From the NCBI GenBank assembly GCA_035651755.1, contig DASRFA010000040.1, positions 287,201-351,200 on the forward strand: a DNA stretch of 64,000 nt, in the 5' to 3' direction. This DNA is from DASRFA01 sp035651755. GTDB lineage: Bacteria; Desulfobacterota; Binatia; UBA12015. Below are positions 16,284 to 24,521 of the stretch, piece after piece. The notes beneath the pieces were generated by a model. It did not search any database. It was not told where the DNA came from and worked only from the letters and a program-made list of their open reading frames with translations. Position 1 is the first letter of the stretch. The number at the start of each line of letters is the position of its first letter. A program made the translations under genes and the position numbers.

Positions 16284-17363
16284 ATGGAAAAGATCCTCGC
16301 GGAATACCGGCGCAACGTGGGCGACTTCGAGGTCGTCGACGTCGACCAGGACAAGATCGCGGAGCTGCGCGGGCAGCTCGACGTCGACGTGCCGCTCGAT
16401 CTGCACTGGACGTGGAACTACGCGAGCGAGGTCGAGGAGCTGCGCGCGCTCTACGAGCGCGGCAAGAAGGGCCAGTGGAACGCCGAGGAGGACCTCGACT
16501 GGTCGGCCGCGCTGCCGCGCGACGAGTGGTTCCTGCCGCGCGAGAACCTGCTCGTCCTCCCTACGATCCTCACGTTCATGGGGGCCGACGAGAAGACCTG
16601 CCTCGAGGCGGCGATGGACGAGTTCGCGTTCACGCTGTCGCAGCTGCTCCACGGCGAGCAGGCGGCGCTCCAGCTGTGCGGCCAGCTCACGAACTGCTGC
16701 CCGACGATGGACGCGAAGTTCTACGCGGCGTCTCAGGTCGCCGACGAGGCGCGCCACGTCGAGGTCCTGGCGAAGTTCCTGCAGCGCAAGGTCGGGACGA
16801 TCTACCCGATCGGCGCGACGCTGAAGGTGCTCCTCGACAAGCTGCTCGAGGCGCCGACCTGGAAGACGAAGACGCTCGGCATGCAGACGCTCTTCGAGGG
16901 CATGGCGGTCGGCATCTTCGACATGCTGCAGAAGGGCTCGTCGAACCCGCTCCTCTCCGACATGATCCGACGCGTCAAGCAGGACGAGGCGCGCCACGCC
17001 GCGTTCGGCATCCTGACGATGCGCCGCACCGTCCGCGACGCGACGCCGGACGAGATGATCGAGATGGAGGACTTCGCGTTCAACATCCTGGAGACGCTGA
17101 ACGCGAACCAGCAGCTGGACATGCTGCGACTCCTCGCGCCGAAGTACGGCCTCGATCCGGACAACGTCGTGCAGATGGGCCTCGGCCTCCCCGACTGGGC
17201 GAAGATCAACAGCGACATCTTCATGCACACCGTCGTCCCGAACCTCGCGCGTCTCGGCCTCATCACCGAGCGCACCGAGGCCGGCTACCGCGCGCGCGGC
17301 ATCCTCTTCGGCGACCGCTTCGGCACCGGCATCGACTCCGACGTCCAAGCCAGCATGAATTGA
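16284..17363 (+). CDS. Ferritin-like diiron protein (R2/AurF-like oxygenase candidate)
   Basis: 359 residues, helical. Two metal-ligand patterns are visible: ...LHGEQAAL with later VADEARHVEV, and LFEGMAVG with KQDEARHAAF (E..H / DEARH pairs), the E-x-x-H pattern of R2-like, AurF-like or other ferritin-like diiron enzymes. An upstream Glu (AAMDEFAFTL) could be another ligand. The family oxidises or desaturates substrates using dioxygen, but the substrate here is unknown. Start ATG 16284 is preceded by AGAGGGAGC. Lying 85 bp behind tetR on the same strand, it is probably co-regulated with the SDR. Confidence 0.75.
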   Translation: MEKILAEYRRNVGDFEVVDVDQDKIAELRGQLDVDVPLDLHWTWNYASEVEELRALYERGKKGQWNAEEDLDWSAALPRDEWFLPRENLLVLPTILTFMGADEKTCLEAAMDEFAFTLSQLLHGEQAALQLCGQLTNCCPTMDAKFYAASQVADEARHVEVLAKFLQRKVGTIYPIGATLKVLLDKLLEAPTWKTKTLGMQTLFEGMAVGIFDMLQKGSSNPLLSDMIRRVKQDEARHAAFGILTMRRTVRDATPDEMIEMEDFAFNILETLNANQQLDMLRLLAPKYGLDPDNVVQMGLGLPDWAKINSDIFMHTVVPNLARLGLITERTEAGYRARGILFGDRFGTGIDSDVQASMN

Positions 17364-17425
17364 CACCGTCCGCGCAACGCACCCGCGCGCGGCCGGCGAA
17401 GCGACCGCAGGGAGTGCGGTCCCGC

Positions 17426-17518
17426 TCGGCTTCGCCGAACGGGGCGAGGGAGGCGTTTCCCTCGTTCGACGACTCCCCGGCGGGCTTTGCCCGAAGGGGC
17501 GAGGGGAGAGATCCCCTC
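17426..17518. repeat. Palindromic intergenic repeat, two tandem units
   Basis: Unit one has TCGGC/GCCGA (17426-17438) and CGAGGGA/TCCCTCG (17445-17464). Unit two (17482-17518) has GGGC-TTT-GCCC and GAGGGGA-type arms and is nearly identical to the reverse complement of 14434-14470, with the same 37-base length. Between the convergent diiron and SDR genes; terminator or REP/BIME-like role possible. Confidence 0.65.
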
Positions 17519-17523
17519 CTGAA

Positions 17524-18360
17524 CTAGATGACGGTGCCGCCGTTGGGCGACAGCACCTGGCCGGTGAAGTAGCTCGAGCCGGGGCTCGCCAGGAAGAGCG
17601 CGGTCGCGGCGATCTCGCGCGCTTCGCCGAGTCGTCCGAGCGGGGTCTGCGCGGCGATCAGGGCGGTCTGCGCGGCGCGCTGGTCGCCCAGCACGTCGAG
17701 GATCGGGGTGTCGATGTAGCCGGGCGCGATCGCGTTCACGAGGATGCCGAGCGGCGCGACGTCGCGGGCGACCGCCTTGGTGAGCCCGATGATGCCGGCC
17801 TTCGCGGCGGAGTAGTGCGGTACGCTGGCGATCCCGGTCAGGCCGGCGATGCTCGCGAGGTTGATGATGCGGCCGCTCCGGCGCGGCGACATGAGCCGCA
17901 GCGCCTCGCGCGTCCCGTGGAACGTCCCGGTCAGGTGGACCGCGATCATGCGCGACCAGCGCTCGTCGGAGAGGCGCGCTGCCGCGTCGAGCGACGTCGT
18001 GATGCGGCCGCTCTCGAGGACCTCCGCCAGCTGCTTCTGCAGGCGGGCCTGCGTCTCGGGATCGCTGTCGGCGTAGCCGGCGTTGTTCACCATCACGTCG
18101 AGGCGATCCCCGGTCGCGCGCGCGACGGCGGCGAGCCAGGCCGCGACCGCCGCCGGGTCCGCGACGTCGCCCACCTGTGGCCCGCACTCGAGTGCGCCGC
18201 CGATGCCCGCGAGATCGTCGTGCGTCCTCTCCGCGGCTTCCCGGCGCAGGTCGTTGATGCCGACCTGCGCGCCCGCGCGCGCCAACGCGAGCGCGATCTC
18301 GCGGCCGAGGCCGGATCCGGCGCCGGTGACGAATGCGATCTTGCCGTCGAGCTCGGCCAT
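17524..18360 (-). CDS. Short-chain dehydrogenase/reductase (SDR), second copy
   Basis: 278 residues, classical SDR. Rossmann motif TGAGSGLG, NNAG motif (VMVNNAGYAD), catalytic Ser in LASIAGLTG, YxxxK pair HYSAAKAGI, VNAIAPGYIDTP and a terminal GQVLSPNGG. An insertion of about 25 residues (PETQARLQKQLAEVLESGR) follows NNAG, unlike the first SDR. The start is ATG 18360 (MAELDGK), behind AAAGGGGA; an ATG at 18381 adds seven residues. Divergent from the dus gene; no substrate can be assigned. Confidence 0.87.
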   Translation of the reverse strand: MAELDGKIAFVTGAGSGLGREIALALARAGAQVGINDLRREAAERTHDDLAGIGGALECGPQVGDVADPAAVAAWLAAVARATGDRLDVMVNNAGYADSDPETQARLQKQLAEVLESGRITTSLDAAARLSDERWSRMIAVHLTGTFHGTREALRLMSPRRSGRIINLASIAGLTGIASVPHYSAAKAGIIGLTKAVARDVAPLGILVNAIAPGYIDTPILDVLGDQRAAQTALIAAQTPLGRLGEAREIAATALFLASPGSSYFTGQVLSPNGGTVI

Positions 18361-18481
18361 GGTCGTTCCCCTTTCGCGCACCGGCGATGGCGCGCAGGCG
18401 CGATGAAACCACGGTCACGCCCCCGCGACCAGCCGCCGCGGGCCCGGCCGCTCCGGAGAGCGGCCGGCGCGCGGGCGGCGA

Positions 18482-18511
18482 TTGCGCGCACGCGCGGCCC
18501 ATCGCTACCCT
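18482..18511 (+). promoter_or_regulatory. Promoter of the dus gene, leaderless type
   Basis: TTGCGC (18482-18487), an 18-base spacer and TACCCT (18506-18511). The GTG start codon is only 7 bases after the -10, so transcription should begin at or beside the start codon. Confidence 0.5.
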
Positions 18512-18518
18512 CGCCAAG

Positions 18519-19559
18519 GTGTCGCGCTCGTTCTCGATCGGCCCGACCGTCGTGTCGCCTGCACTGGTCCTGGCGCCCATGTCGGGCGTCACCGACATGG
18601 CGTTCCGGCGCCTCGTCCGCGAGTGCAGCCCGGGCGCGGTCGGCCTCGTCGTGAGCGAGTTCATCTCGATCGAGGGCCTGACGCGCCGCGACCTCAAGAG
18701 CCACCGGATGATGCGCTACCACCCGGGCGAGCATCCGATCGGGATCCAGATCTTCGGCGCTGACATCGACCGCATGGCCGAGGCGGCGGCGATCGTGCAG
18801 GAGACCGGCGTCGACCACGTCGACGTCAACTGCGGGTGCCCGGTTCCGAAGGTGGTGAAGCGGGGCGGCGGCGCTGAGCTGCTGCGTCGCCCGGCGCACC
18901 TCGAGCGCATGCTGCGCGCCGTCCGCCGCGAGCTGTCGGTCCCGCTCACGCTCAAGATCCGGATCGGCTGGGACGACGACTCGATCAACGGCGTCGAGAT
19001 CGCGCAGATGGCGGAAGCCGCCGGCGTCGCGCTGATCACCGTGCACGGGCGGACGCGCGTCCAGCTCTACGCCGGCGCGGCCGACTGGGAGCGCATCGCC
19101 GACGTCAAGCGCGCGGTCGGCGTGCCGGTCGTCGGAAGCGGCGACGTCGTGAGCGTCGCGACGGCGCGCGCGCGCTGGCAGCGCGGCGGCGTCGACGGCC
19201 TCGCGATCGGACGCGGGGCGATGGAGAACCCGTGGATCTTCGCGCAGCTCGCCGCCGATCTCGAAGGTCGCGAGGTGGCTGCGCCGACCGTGCGCGATCG
19301 CCTGCGCGCGCTCCGCCGCTACCGCGAGCTCCTCGACGAGGTCTATCCCGAGAAGGTGACCGCGGCTCGCTTGCGCGGCATGGCGTGCCGCGTCGCGAAG
19401 GGATTCCCGGGGAGCGCCGCGCTGCGCGAGGCGGTGACGCACACGCGCACGACGGCGGAGCTCCTCGCGGTGCTCGGCGCATTCGAGTCGCGGCTGACGG
19501 CGGAGTCGCGCCACGCGACCGGCGCGCCCGTCGCCGAAAGACAGCGACCCGCCGCGTGA
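18519..19559 (+). CDS. dusB: tRNA-dihydrouridine synthase (Dus)
   Basis: 346 residues. FMN-dependent reduction of uridine to dihydrouridine in tRNA. LAPMSGVTDMAFRRLVRE (FMN site), EFISIEGL, IQIFGAD, VDVNCGCPVPKVVKRGGGAE (catalytic Cys in NCGCP), LTLKIRIGW, TVHGRTRVQLY and VVGSGDVVS all match the family; the Dus-B subgroup best fits but is not certain. Start GTG 18519. Its stop overlaps the next gene's GTG (GTGA at 19556). Confidence 0.92.
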   Translation: MSRSFSIGPTVVSPALVLAPMSGVTDMAFRRLVRECSPGAVGLVVSEFISIEGLTRRDLKSHRMMRYHPGEHPIGIQIFGADIDRMAEAAAIVQETGVDHVDVNCGCPVPKVVKRGGGAELLRRPAHLERMLRAVRRELSVPLTLKIRIGWDDDSINGVEIAQMAEAAGVALITVHGRTRVQLYAGAADWERIADVKRAVGVPVVGSGDVVSVATARARWQRGGVDGLAIGRGAMENPWIFAQLAADLEGREVAAPTVRDRLRALRRYRELLDEVYPEKVTAARLRGMACRVAKGFPGSAALREAVTHTRTTAELLAVLGAFESRLTAESRHATGAPVAERQRPAA

Positions 19560-20269
19560 GCGCCCGCGGCGGTGCGCGCGCCGTGCTCTTCGAACTCGAC
19601 GGGACGCTGCTCGCGTCGCGCGGGATCACGGCCGCCGTCGAGCGCGTCGCCGAGGAAGTGTTCGCCACGTCGGTGCGCTCGCTGAACGTGCGCGCCGACG
19701 GCATGACGGATCCCGAGATCCTCGCCTGCCTGCTCGGCTGCGCGGCGGACGGCGCACCGCCGGTCAGCCCGCGTCTCGTCGCCCGCTTCGAGGTCGCGTG
19801 GGCGCGCGCTCTCCGGAGCGCGATCGCGAGCGGCGACGTCGCGGTCGCGGCGCAGCCGGGCGCGCGCGAGCTCGTCGCGGCGCTGGCCGCGCGCGCGGAC
19901 TGCCGTCTCGGCGTCGTCACCGGGAACCTCCGCACGTCGGCGCGCGTCAAGCTCGACGCCGTCGGGCTCGCCGAACCCCTCGCGATCGGCGCCTACGGCA
20001 GCGACGCGCCGTCGCGCCGCCTCCTGCCGGCCCTCGCGCTCGCGCGCATCGCGCGCGCGACCGGTGCCGACGTCCCGGCAAGCGCGGCGGTCGTCGTCGG
20101 CGACACGCCGCACGACGTCGCGTGCGCGCGCGCCGCCGGCATGCGCTGCGTCCTGGTCGCGACCGGCGGGTACGATCGCGCCGAGCTCGCGGGCTGCGGC
20201 AGCGACGCGCTCCTCGACGACCTCGCCGATCGCGAGCGCGCCCTCGCGGCGATCCTCGGGGGCCCGTGA
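19556..20269 (+). CDS. HAD-superfamily hydrolase-like protein with altered motif I
   Basis: 237 residues. The HAD phosphatase layout is seen: motif I VLFELDGTLL (residues 10-19), motif II VVTGN, motif IV VVVGDTPHDVACARAAGM and a cap between. In motif I the nucleophilic Asp (first D of DxDGT) is replaced by Glu13; Asp15 remains. The codon is GAA, so a single-step Asp-to-Glu change. Without the Asp, normal phosphotransfer is doubtful; the protein may be non-catalytic or altered in chemistry. Coupled to dus by a GTGA overlap. Confidence 0.75.
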   Translation: MSARGGARAVLFELDGTLLASRGITAAVERVAEEVFATSVRSLNVRADGMTDPEILACLLGCAADGAPPVSPRLVARFEVAWARALRSAIASGDVAVAAQPGARELVAALAARADCRLGVVTGNLRTSARVKLDAVGLAEPLAIGAYGSDAPSRRLLPALALARIARATGADVPASAAVVVGDTPHDVACARAAGMRCVLVATGGYDRAELAGCGSDALLDDLADRERALAAILGGP

Positions 20270-20301
20270 GCGCCCGTCGCACGCGAACGCGTGGAAAGCC
20301 G

Positions 20302-21189
20302 ATGAGCGAGACCGCGGCACCGACCGGAGACGCGGTGCGCTTGATCGAGGCGGCGAGCGTCATCCTGCTGCGCGACGGGCCGTCGGGCCTCGAGACGTTC
20401 GCCGTCGTCCGCCATCGCAAGAGCTCGACCTTCGCCGGCATGCTGGTCTTCCCGGGCGGTCAGGTCGACGCCGCGGACGCCTCCGCCGCGATCCACGCGC
20501 GCTGCGCCGACCTCGCGCCGGCCGAGGCCGCGCGCCGGCTCGCGCTGGCGCCGCCCGAGCGGGCGATGGCCCAGTATGTCGCGGGCCTGCGCGAGCTCTT
20601 CGAGGAGGCCGGCGTGCTTCTCGCGCGCCGCGACGGTCGCTGGATCGACCCGGGAGGGCTCGGCGACCACGACCTGTCGCGCGTGCGCGCCGCGCTCCAC
20701 GGCGCGGAGACCGACCTGGCCGCATTGTGCGAGGAGCTTTCGCTCGAGCTCGCGCCCGGCGAGCTCGACTTCTTCGCGCACTGGATCACCCCGGAGGGCA
20801 TCCCGACCCGCTTCGACACGCGCTTCTTCCTGGCACCGCTGCCGCCGTCGCAGGAGGCGCGGCACGACGGCCGCGAGACGAGCGCGGGGGAATGGCTCAC
20901 GCCGGCCGACGCGCTCGCGCGCTATCGCCGCGGCGAGGCGCAGCTCGTGCCGCCGACGTTCATGCTGCTCTCGGAGCTGTCGCAGCTCGGCGACGTCGCG
21001 AGCGCGCGCGCCGCCGCCCGCACGCGGGACGTCATGACGATCCTGCCGCGCTGTTACAGCGAGGAGTCGGGCCCGGCGTTCCTCTACCCGGGCGACGTCG
21101 CCTACGAGGGCGGGGATCCCGCGCGGCCCGGTCCGCGACGCCGCCTCGTGACGCGCGACGGGCTCTTCCGCGAGGTGGCCGAGGACTGA
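20302..21189 (+). CDS. NUDT19-like Nudix hydrolase
   Basis: 295 residues. AASVILLRDGPSGLETFAVV opens the fold, MLVFPGGQVDAADAS follows, and the Nudix core is split: GLRELFEEAGVLL gives the REL..EE..GV part, while the preceding Gly-rich half lies about 40 residues upstream, the long-insertion arrangement I associate with NUDT19/RP2p and NUDT7-type CoA or nucleotide diphosphatases. The C-terminal part (HWITPEGIPTRFDTRFFLA) is the usual companion of this subgroup. Start ATG 20302 follows GTGGAAAG; a GTG at 20267 is an alternative. Substrate likely a CoA derivative, but not certain. Confidence 0.82.
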   Translation: MSETAAPTGDAVRLIEAASVILLRDGPSGLETFAVVRHRKSSTFAGMLVFPGGQVDAADASAAIHARCADLAPAEAARRLALAPPERAMAQYVAGLRELFEEAGVLLARRDGRWIDPGGLGDHDLSRVRAALHGAETDLAALCEELSLELAPGELDFFAHWITPEGIPTRFDTRFFLAPLPPSQEARHDGRETSAGEWLTPADALARYRRGEAQLVPPTFMLLSELSQLGDVASARAAARTRDVMTILPRCYSEESGPAFLYPGDVAYEGGDPARPGPRRRLVTRDGLFREVAED

Positions 21190-21269
21190 ACGGCGGACGG
21201 GCGCAGCGCGTCGTCGTCGCCCGACGATCTCAATTGCGCCCCGCCGTGCGCCGCGGTACGTGGCCGGCG

Positions 21270-21815
21270 ATGGGCGGGCCGCAGCGCTTCGACGTCTTCG
21301 TCGGCAAGGAGTACCTCAAGTTCAACGCGGCGCATTTCATCGCCTACCGCGGCTTCCGCGAGCGGCTTCACGGCCACAACTATCAGGTGACCGTGCGCGT
21401 CGAGGGAGAGCTCGGAGCCGACGGCTACGTCGTCGACTTCGGCGTCGTGAAGCGTGCGACCAAGCGCGTCTGCGAAGCGCTCGACGAGTACACGATCCTG
21501 CCGGCGGCGAGCGACTGCCTCTCGATCGTCGAGACCGGCGACTCCGTCGAGGTCACCTACGAGGACGGAACGCGGTTCGTCCTGCCGCGGAGCGACGTCG
21601 TCCTGCTGCCGATCGTCCACTCCTCGGCCGAGGAGCTCGCGCGCTACGTCGCAGGGCGGGTGCGCGAGGAGCTGCTCGCGGACGGAGCGCGGCCGTGGAC
21701 GCGACTCGAGGTCTCGGTGTCGGAGACGCACGGCCAGGCGGCCACCTTCGCGGCGACCTGGTCGGAGCACGACGCGAGCGCGGCCCGCGCGGCGAAGGCC
21801 GGCAGGGCGCGCTAG
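21270..21815 (+). CDS. 6-pyruvoyltetrahydropterin synthase family, PTPS-III type
   Basis: 181 residues. Zinc ligands are seen at FNAAHF (His22) and LHGHNY (His34, His36). In classical PTPS/QueD a Cys sits a few residues before HGH; here the motif is E31-R-L-HGH, i.e. ExxHGH without Cys. This is the signature described for PTPS-III, which forms 6-hydroxymethyl-dihydropterin for folate synthesis and can replace FolB. The function call follows that family rule and was not tested. Upstream of ATG 21270 a TACGTG box lies 7 bases away. Confidence 0.8.
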   Translation: MGGPQRFDVFVGKEYLKFNAAHFIAYRGFRERLHGHNYQVTVRVEGELGADGYVVDFGVVKRATKRVCEALDEYTILPAASDCLSIVETGDSVEVTYEDGTRFVLPRSDVVLLPIVHSSAEELARYVAGRVREELLADGARPWTRLEVSVSETHGQAATFAATWSEHDASAARAAKAGRAR

Positions 21816-21829
21816 CACGAGCTCGAGAG

Positions 21830-23380
21830 ATGGCGGAATCGATCGGAGTCCGGATCGCCGATCCGAAGTTCTGGGACGCGGCGGATCTCCGCAGCGAGAT
21901 CGACCGGGTCTTCAACATCTGCGACAGCTGCCGCCTCTGCTTCAAGTTCTGCGGCAGCTTTCCGCGCCTCTTCGAGGCGATCGACGGACGCACCGAGGCG
22001 AACCGCGCCCGTCACCTGGCCGAGCACCCGGAGCTCATCGCGGAGGCCGAGCGGCGCCGCGCGCAGGCGGAGGCGAGCGGACCGCGCGTGCACGAGGAAG
22101 GCGTCGAGGCGGCCGAGGCGTTCGGCGACGAGCTGCCCGAGCTGGCCGCGCACGCGCGCGACCTCTCCCGCGACGAGATCGATCGGGTCGCGGACCTCTG
22201 CTTCCAGTGCAAGCTCTGCTACCCGAACTGCCCGTACACGCCGCCGCACGAGTATGCGGTCGACTTCCCGCGCCTCATCCTGCGCTGGAACGCGCAGCGC
22301 GCGCGGCGCCAGCCTCCGTCGCTCGCGAAGCGGATCCTCCGGAACCCGGTGCTCGTCGGCCGCCTGGCGTCGCTGACGCCGCGGCTCGCGCGCTTCGGGA
22401 TGACGAATCGCGCGAGCCGCTGGGCGATGGAGAAGCTGCTCGGCGTCCACCGCGACAAGGACCTGCCGCCGGTCCATCGCGAGACGTTTCCCCGCTGGTG
22501 GCGCGAGCACGTCCGCACGCCGCGACCGACGGCCGTCGCGGCGACCAATGGAAGCCCCGACGCCGCGACCACGGCGGGCGAGCTGCCGAGGCGGGTCGTC
22601 CTCTTCTCGACCTGCCTCGTCGACTACAACGACCCGGGCACGGGACGCGCTGCAGTGAAGGTCCTCGAGCACAACGGGATCGAGGTCGCATGGCCGGAGG
22701 GCCAGGCGTGCTGCGGGATGCCGCGCCTCGACGGCGGGGAGCTCGAGCGCGCCGCGGAGCAGGCGCGCGCGAACGTGGCGCTGCTCCAGCCGTGGGTCGC
22801 GCGCGGGTACGCGGTCGTCGTTCCGTCGCCGAGCTGCAGCCTCATGATGCGCGAGGAGGTCCCGCAGCTCGTCGCGACGCCGGAAGGGCGGGCGGTCGCC
22901 GCCGCGACCCACGATCTGTGCGACTACCTCTTCAAGCTCGGGCGCGCGGGCGGCGTGAGGAAGGAGTTCGTCCGGCGGCTCGGGCGTGTCAAGTACCACG
23001 TGCCGTGCCACATCCGCGCCCAGCAGATCGGCTACCGCGGTCGCGACGTGCTGCGCTGGGTGAGCGAGGGCATCGATCTCGTCCAGGAGTGCAGCGGGCA
23101 CGACGGCACGTGGAGCATGTGGAAGGAGAACTTCCACGACTCGCTGCGCTGGGGCCGGAAGTGCTTCGAGGGCATGAAGCCCGCGGTCGGCGAGGCCTGC
23201 AGCGCCGCGTGCACCGACTGCGCGCTCGCTGCGCTGCAGATCCGCCAAGGCGCCGGCGTGACGGCGATCCATCCGGTCGTGGCGCTGGCGTACGCCTACG
23301 GCTTCGACGTCGGGGACGCGGCGGCGCACCTCGCACCCGCGACCGGCGAGGCGGGCTCGATCCCGGGCGCGCCCGCCTGA
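21830..23380 (+). CDS. GlpC/HdrD-like iron-sulfur oxidoreductase subunit
   Basis: 516 residues. Two [4Fe-4S] ferredoxin motifs: CDSCRLCFKFC (about residue 33) and CFQCKLCYPNC (about 125), then two CCG-type domains. The first has FSTCLVDYNDPGTG ... ACCGMPRLDGG, the second VPCHIRAQQIG ... QECSGHDGTW, with CSG replacing CCG, which I associate with the rubrerythrin-linked GlpC-like subgroup. Such proteins carry electrons between a dehydrogenase and the quinone pool or a thiol-disulfide site. The partner subunit is not adjacent. Start ATG 21830, 15 bases after the PTPS stop, possibly one operon. Confidence 0.85.
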   Translation: MAESIGVRIADPKFWDAADLRSEIDRVFNICDSCRLCFKFCGSFPRLFEAIDGRTEANRARHLAEHPELIAEAERRRAQAEASGPRVHEEGVEAAEAFGDELPELAAHARDLSRDEIDRVADLCFQCKLCYPNCPYTPPHEYAVDFPRLILRWNAQRARRQPPSLAKRILRNPVLVGRLASLTPRLARFGMTNRASRWAMEKLLGVHRDKDLPPVHRETFPRWWREHVRTPRPTAVAATNGSPDAATTAGELPRRVVLFSTCLVDYNDPGTGRAAVKVLEHNGIEVAWPEGQACCGMPRLDGGELERAAEQARANVALLQPWVARGYAVVVPSPSCSLMMREEVPQLVATPEGRAVAAATHDLCDYLFKLGRAGGVRKEFVRRLGRVKYHVPCHIRAQQIGYRGRDVLRWVSEGIDLVQECSGHDGTWSMWKENFHDSLRWGRKCFEGMKPAVGEACSAACTDCALAALQIRQGAGVTAIHPVVALAYAYGFDVGDAAAHLAPATGEAGSIPGAPA

Positions 23381-23546
23381 AAGGCGGGCGCAGCGCCGGT
23401 CGACGCCGATCGCGGCGCGCGAGCGCGGCGGAGAATCACGGAGGAGTGCCGGCGGTGTCGGGTTGCCTGGCGCCCGGCCATTTGTGCAAACTCCGGTGTC
23501 GGCCGATGGTCACCAAAGCAGCCGGCCGACGGCAAGGAGTCGTTCG

Positions 23547-24470
23547 ATGACGGAGCGGGTTCGCGAGATCTTGAGGTTCTACACCGGCAGCAATCCGGGC
23601 GTGCTGAGCAATCTCGCCCGCATGCTCAACCACGGCCGGCTCGGCGGCACCGGAAAGATGGTCATCCTTCCGGTCGACCAGGGCTTCGAGCACGGTCCCG
23701 CGCGCAGCTTCGCCAAGAACGCACCCGCCTACGACCCGCTCTACCACTTCAGCCTCGCGCTCGACGCCGGATGCAACGCCTACGCAGCGCCGCTCGGATT
23801 CCTCGAGGCCGGCGCCGCGGAGTTCGCGGGCGAGATCCCGCTCATCGTGAAGCTCAACAACTCGGACAGCCTCTACTCCGGAAGCGATCCCTGTCCCGCG
23901 GTGACCGGCAGCGTCGACGAGGCGCTTCGGCTGGGATGCGCGGCGATCGGCTACACCATCTATCCCGCGTCGGCCGAGCGCAACGAGATGTACCAGGACC
24001 TCCGGGAGCTCACCGAGGAGGCGAAGCGGAAGGGGCTCGCGGTCGTCGTATGGTCGTATCCGCGCGGCTCCGGAATCTCGAAGGAGGGCGAGACCGCCAT
24101 CGACGTGGTCGCCTACGCCGCGCAGATCGCGTGCCAGCTCGGCGCGCACGTCGTCAAGGTGAAGCCGCCGACGGCGCACATCGAGCAGTCGGCCGCCAAG
24201 AAGGTGTACGAGTCGGAGCGCATCCCGATCGGGACGCTCGCCGAGCGCGTCCGCCACGTCGTGCAGAGCTCGTTCGACGGCCGGCGTATCGTGATCTTCT
24301 CGGGCGGCGAGGCCAAGGGCGACGACGCCGTCTTCGAGGAGATCCGCGGCATCCGCGACGGCGGCGGCTTCGGATCGATCATCGGCCGCAACTCGTTCCA
24401 GCGCCCGAAGGCGGACGCCGTCAAGTTCCTCGGCACCGTGATGGGCATCTATCGCGGCGACGTTCGCTGA
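23547..24470 (+). CDS. fbaB: Class I fructose-bisphosphate aldolase (DhnA/FbaB type)
   Basis: 307 residues. KMVILPVDQGFEHGPARSFA, VKLNNSDSLYSG, IGYTIYPASAERNE and VWSYPRGSGISKEGETAIDV, then HVVKVKPPTA (Schiff-base Lys candidate) and IFSGGEAK with IIGRNSFQRP. This fits archaeal-type class I aldolases, which split fructose-1,6-bisphosphate. Start ATG 23547 has AAGGAG (23534-23539). It may act in glycolysis or gluconeogenesis. Confidence 0.9.
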   Translation: MTERVREILRFYTGSNPGVLSNLARMLNHGRLGGTGKMVILPVDQGFEHGPARSFAKNAPAYDPLYHFSLALDAGCNAYAAPLGFLEAGAAEFAGEIPLIVKLNNSDSLYSGSDPCPAVTGSVDEALRLGCAAIGYTIYPASAERNEMYQDLRELTEEAKRKGLAVVVWSYPRGSGISKEGETAIDVVAYAAQIACQLGAHVVKVKPPTAHIEQSAAKKVYESERIPIGTLAERVRHVVQSSFDGRRIVIFSGGEAKGDDAVFEEIRGIRDGGGFGSIIGRNSFQRPKADAVKFLGTVMGIYRGDVR

Positions 24471-24521
24471 CCGGTCGTCGCGGTCGCGCCAGCGGCGCCT
24501 CTCGCCCGACGCGCGCGGGGC

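Noticed and set aside
14454..17366. A 970-codon minus-strand frame across the SDR, tetR and diiron genes
   Set aside because: It crosses three real genes on both strands, has an internal poly-Arg composition and no conserved motif.
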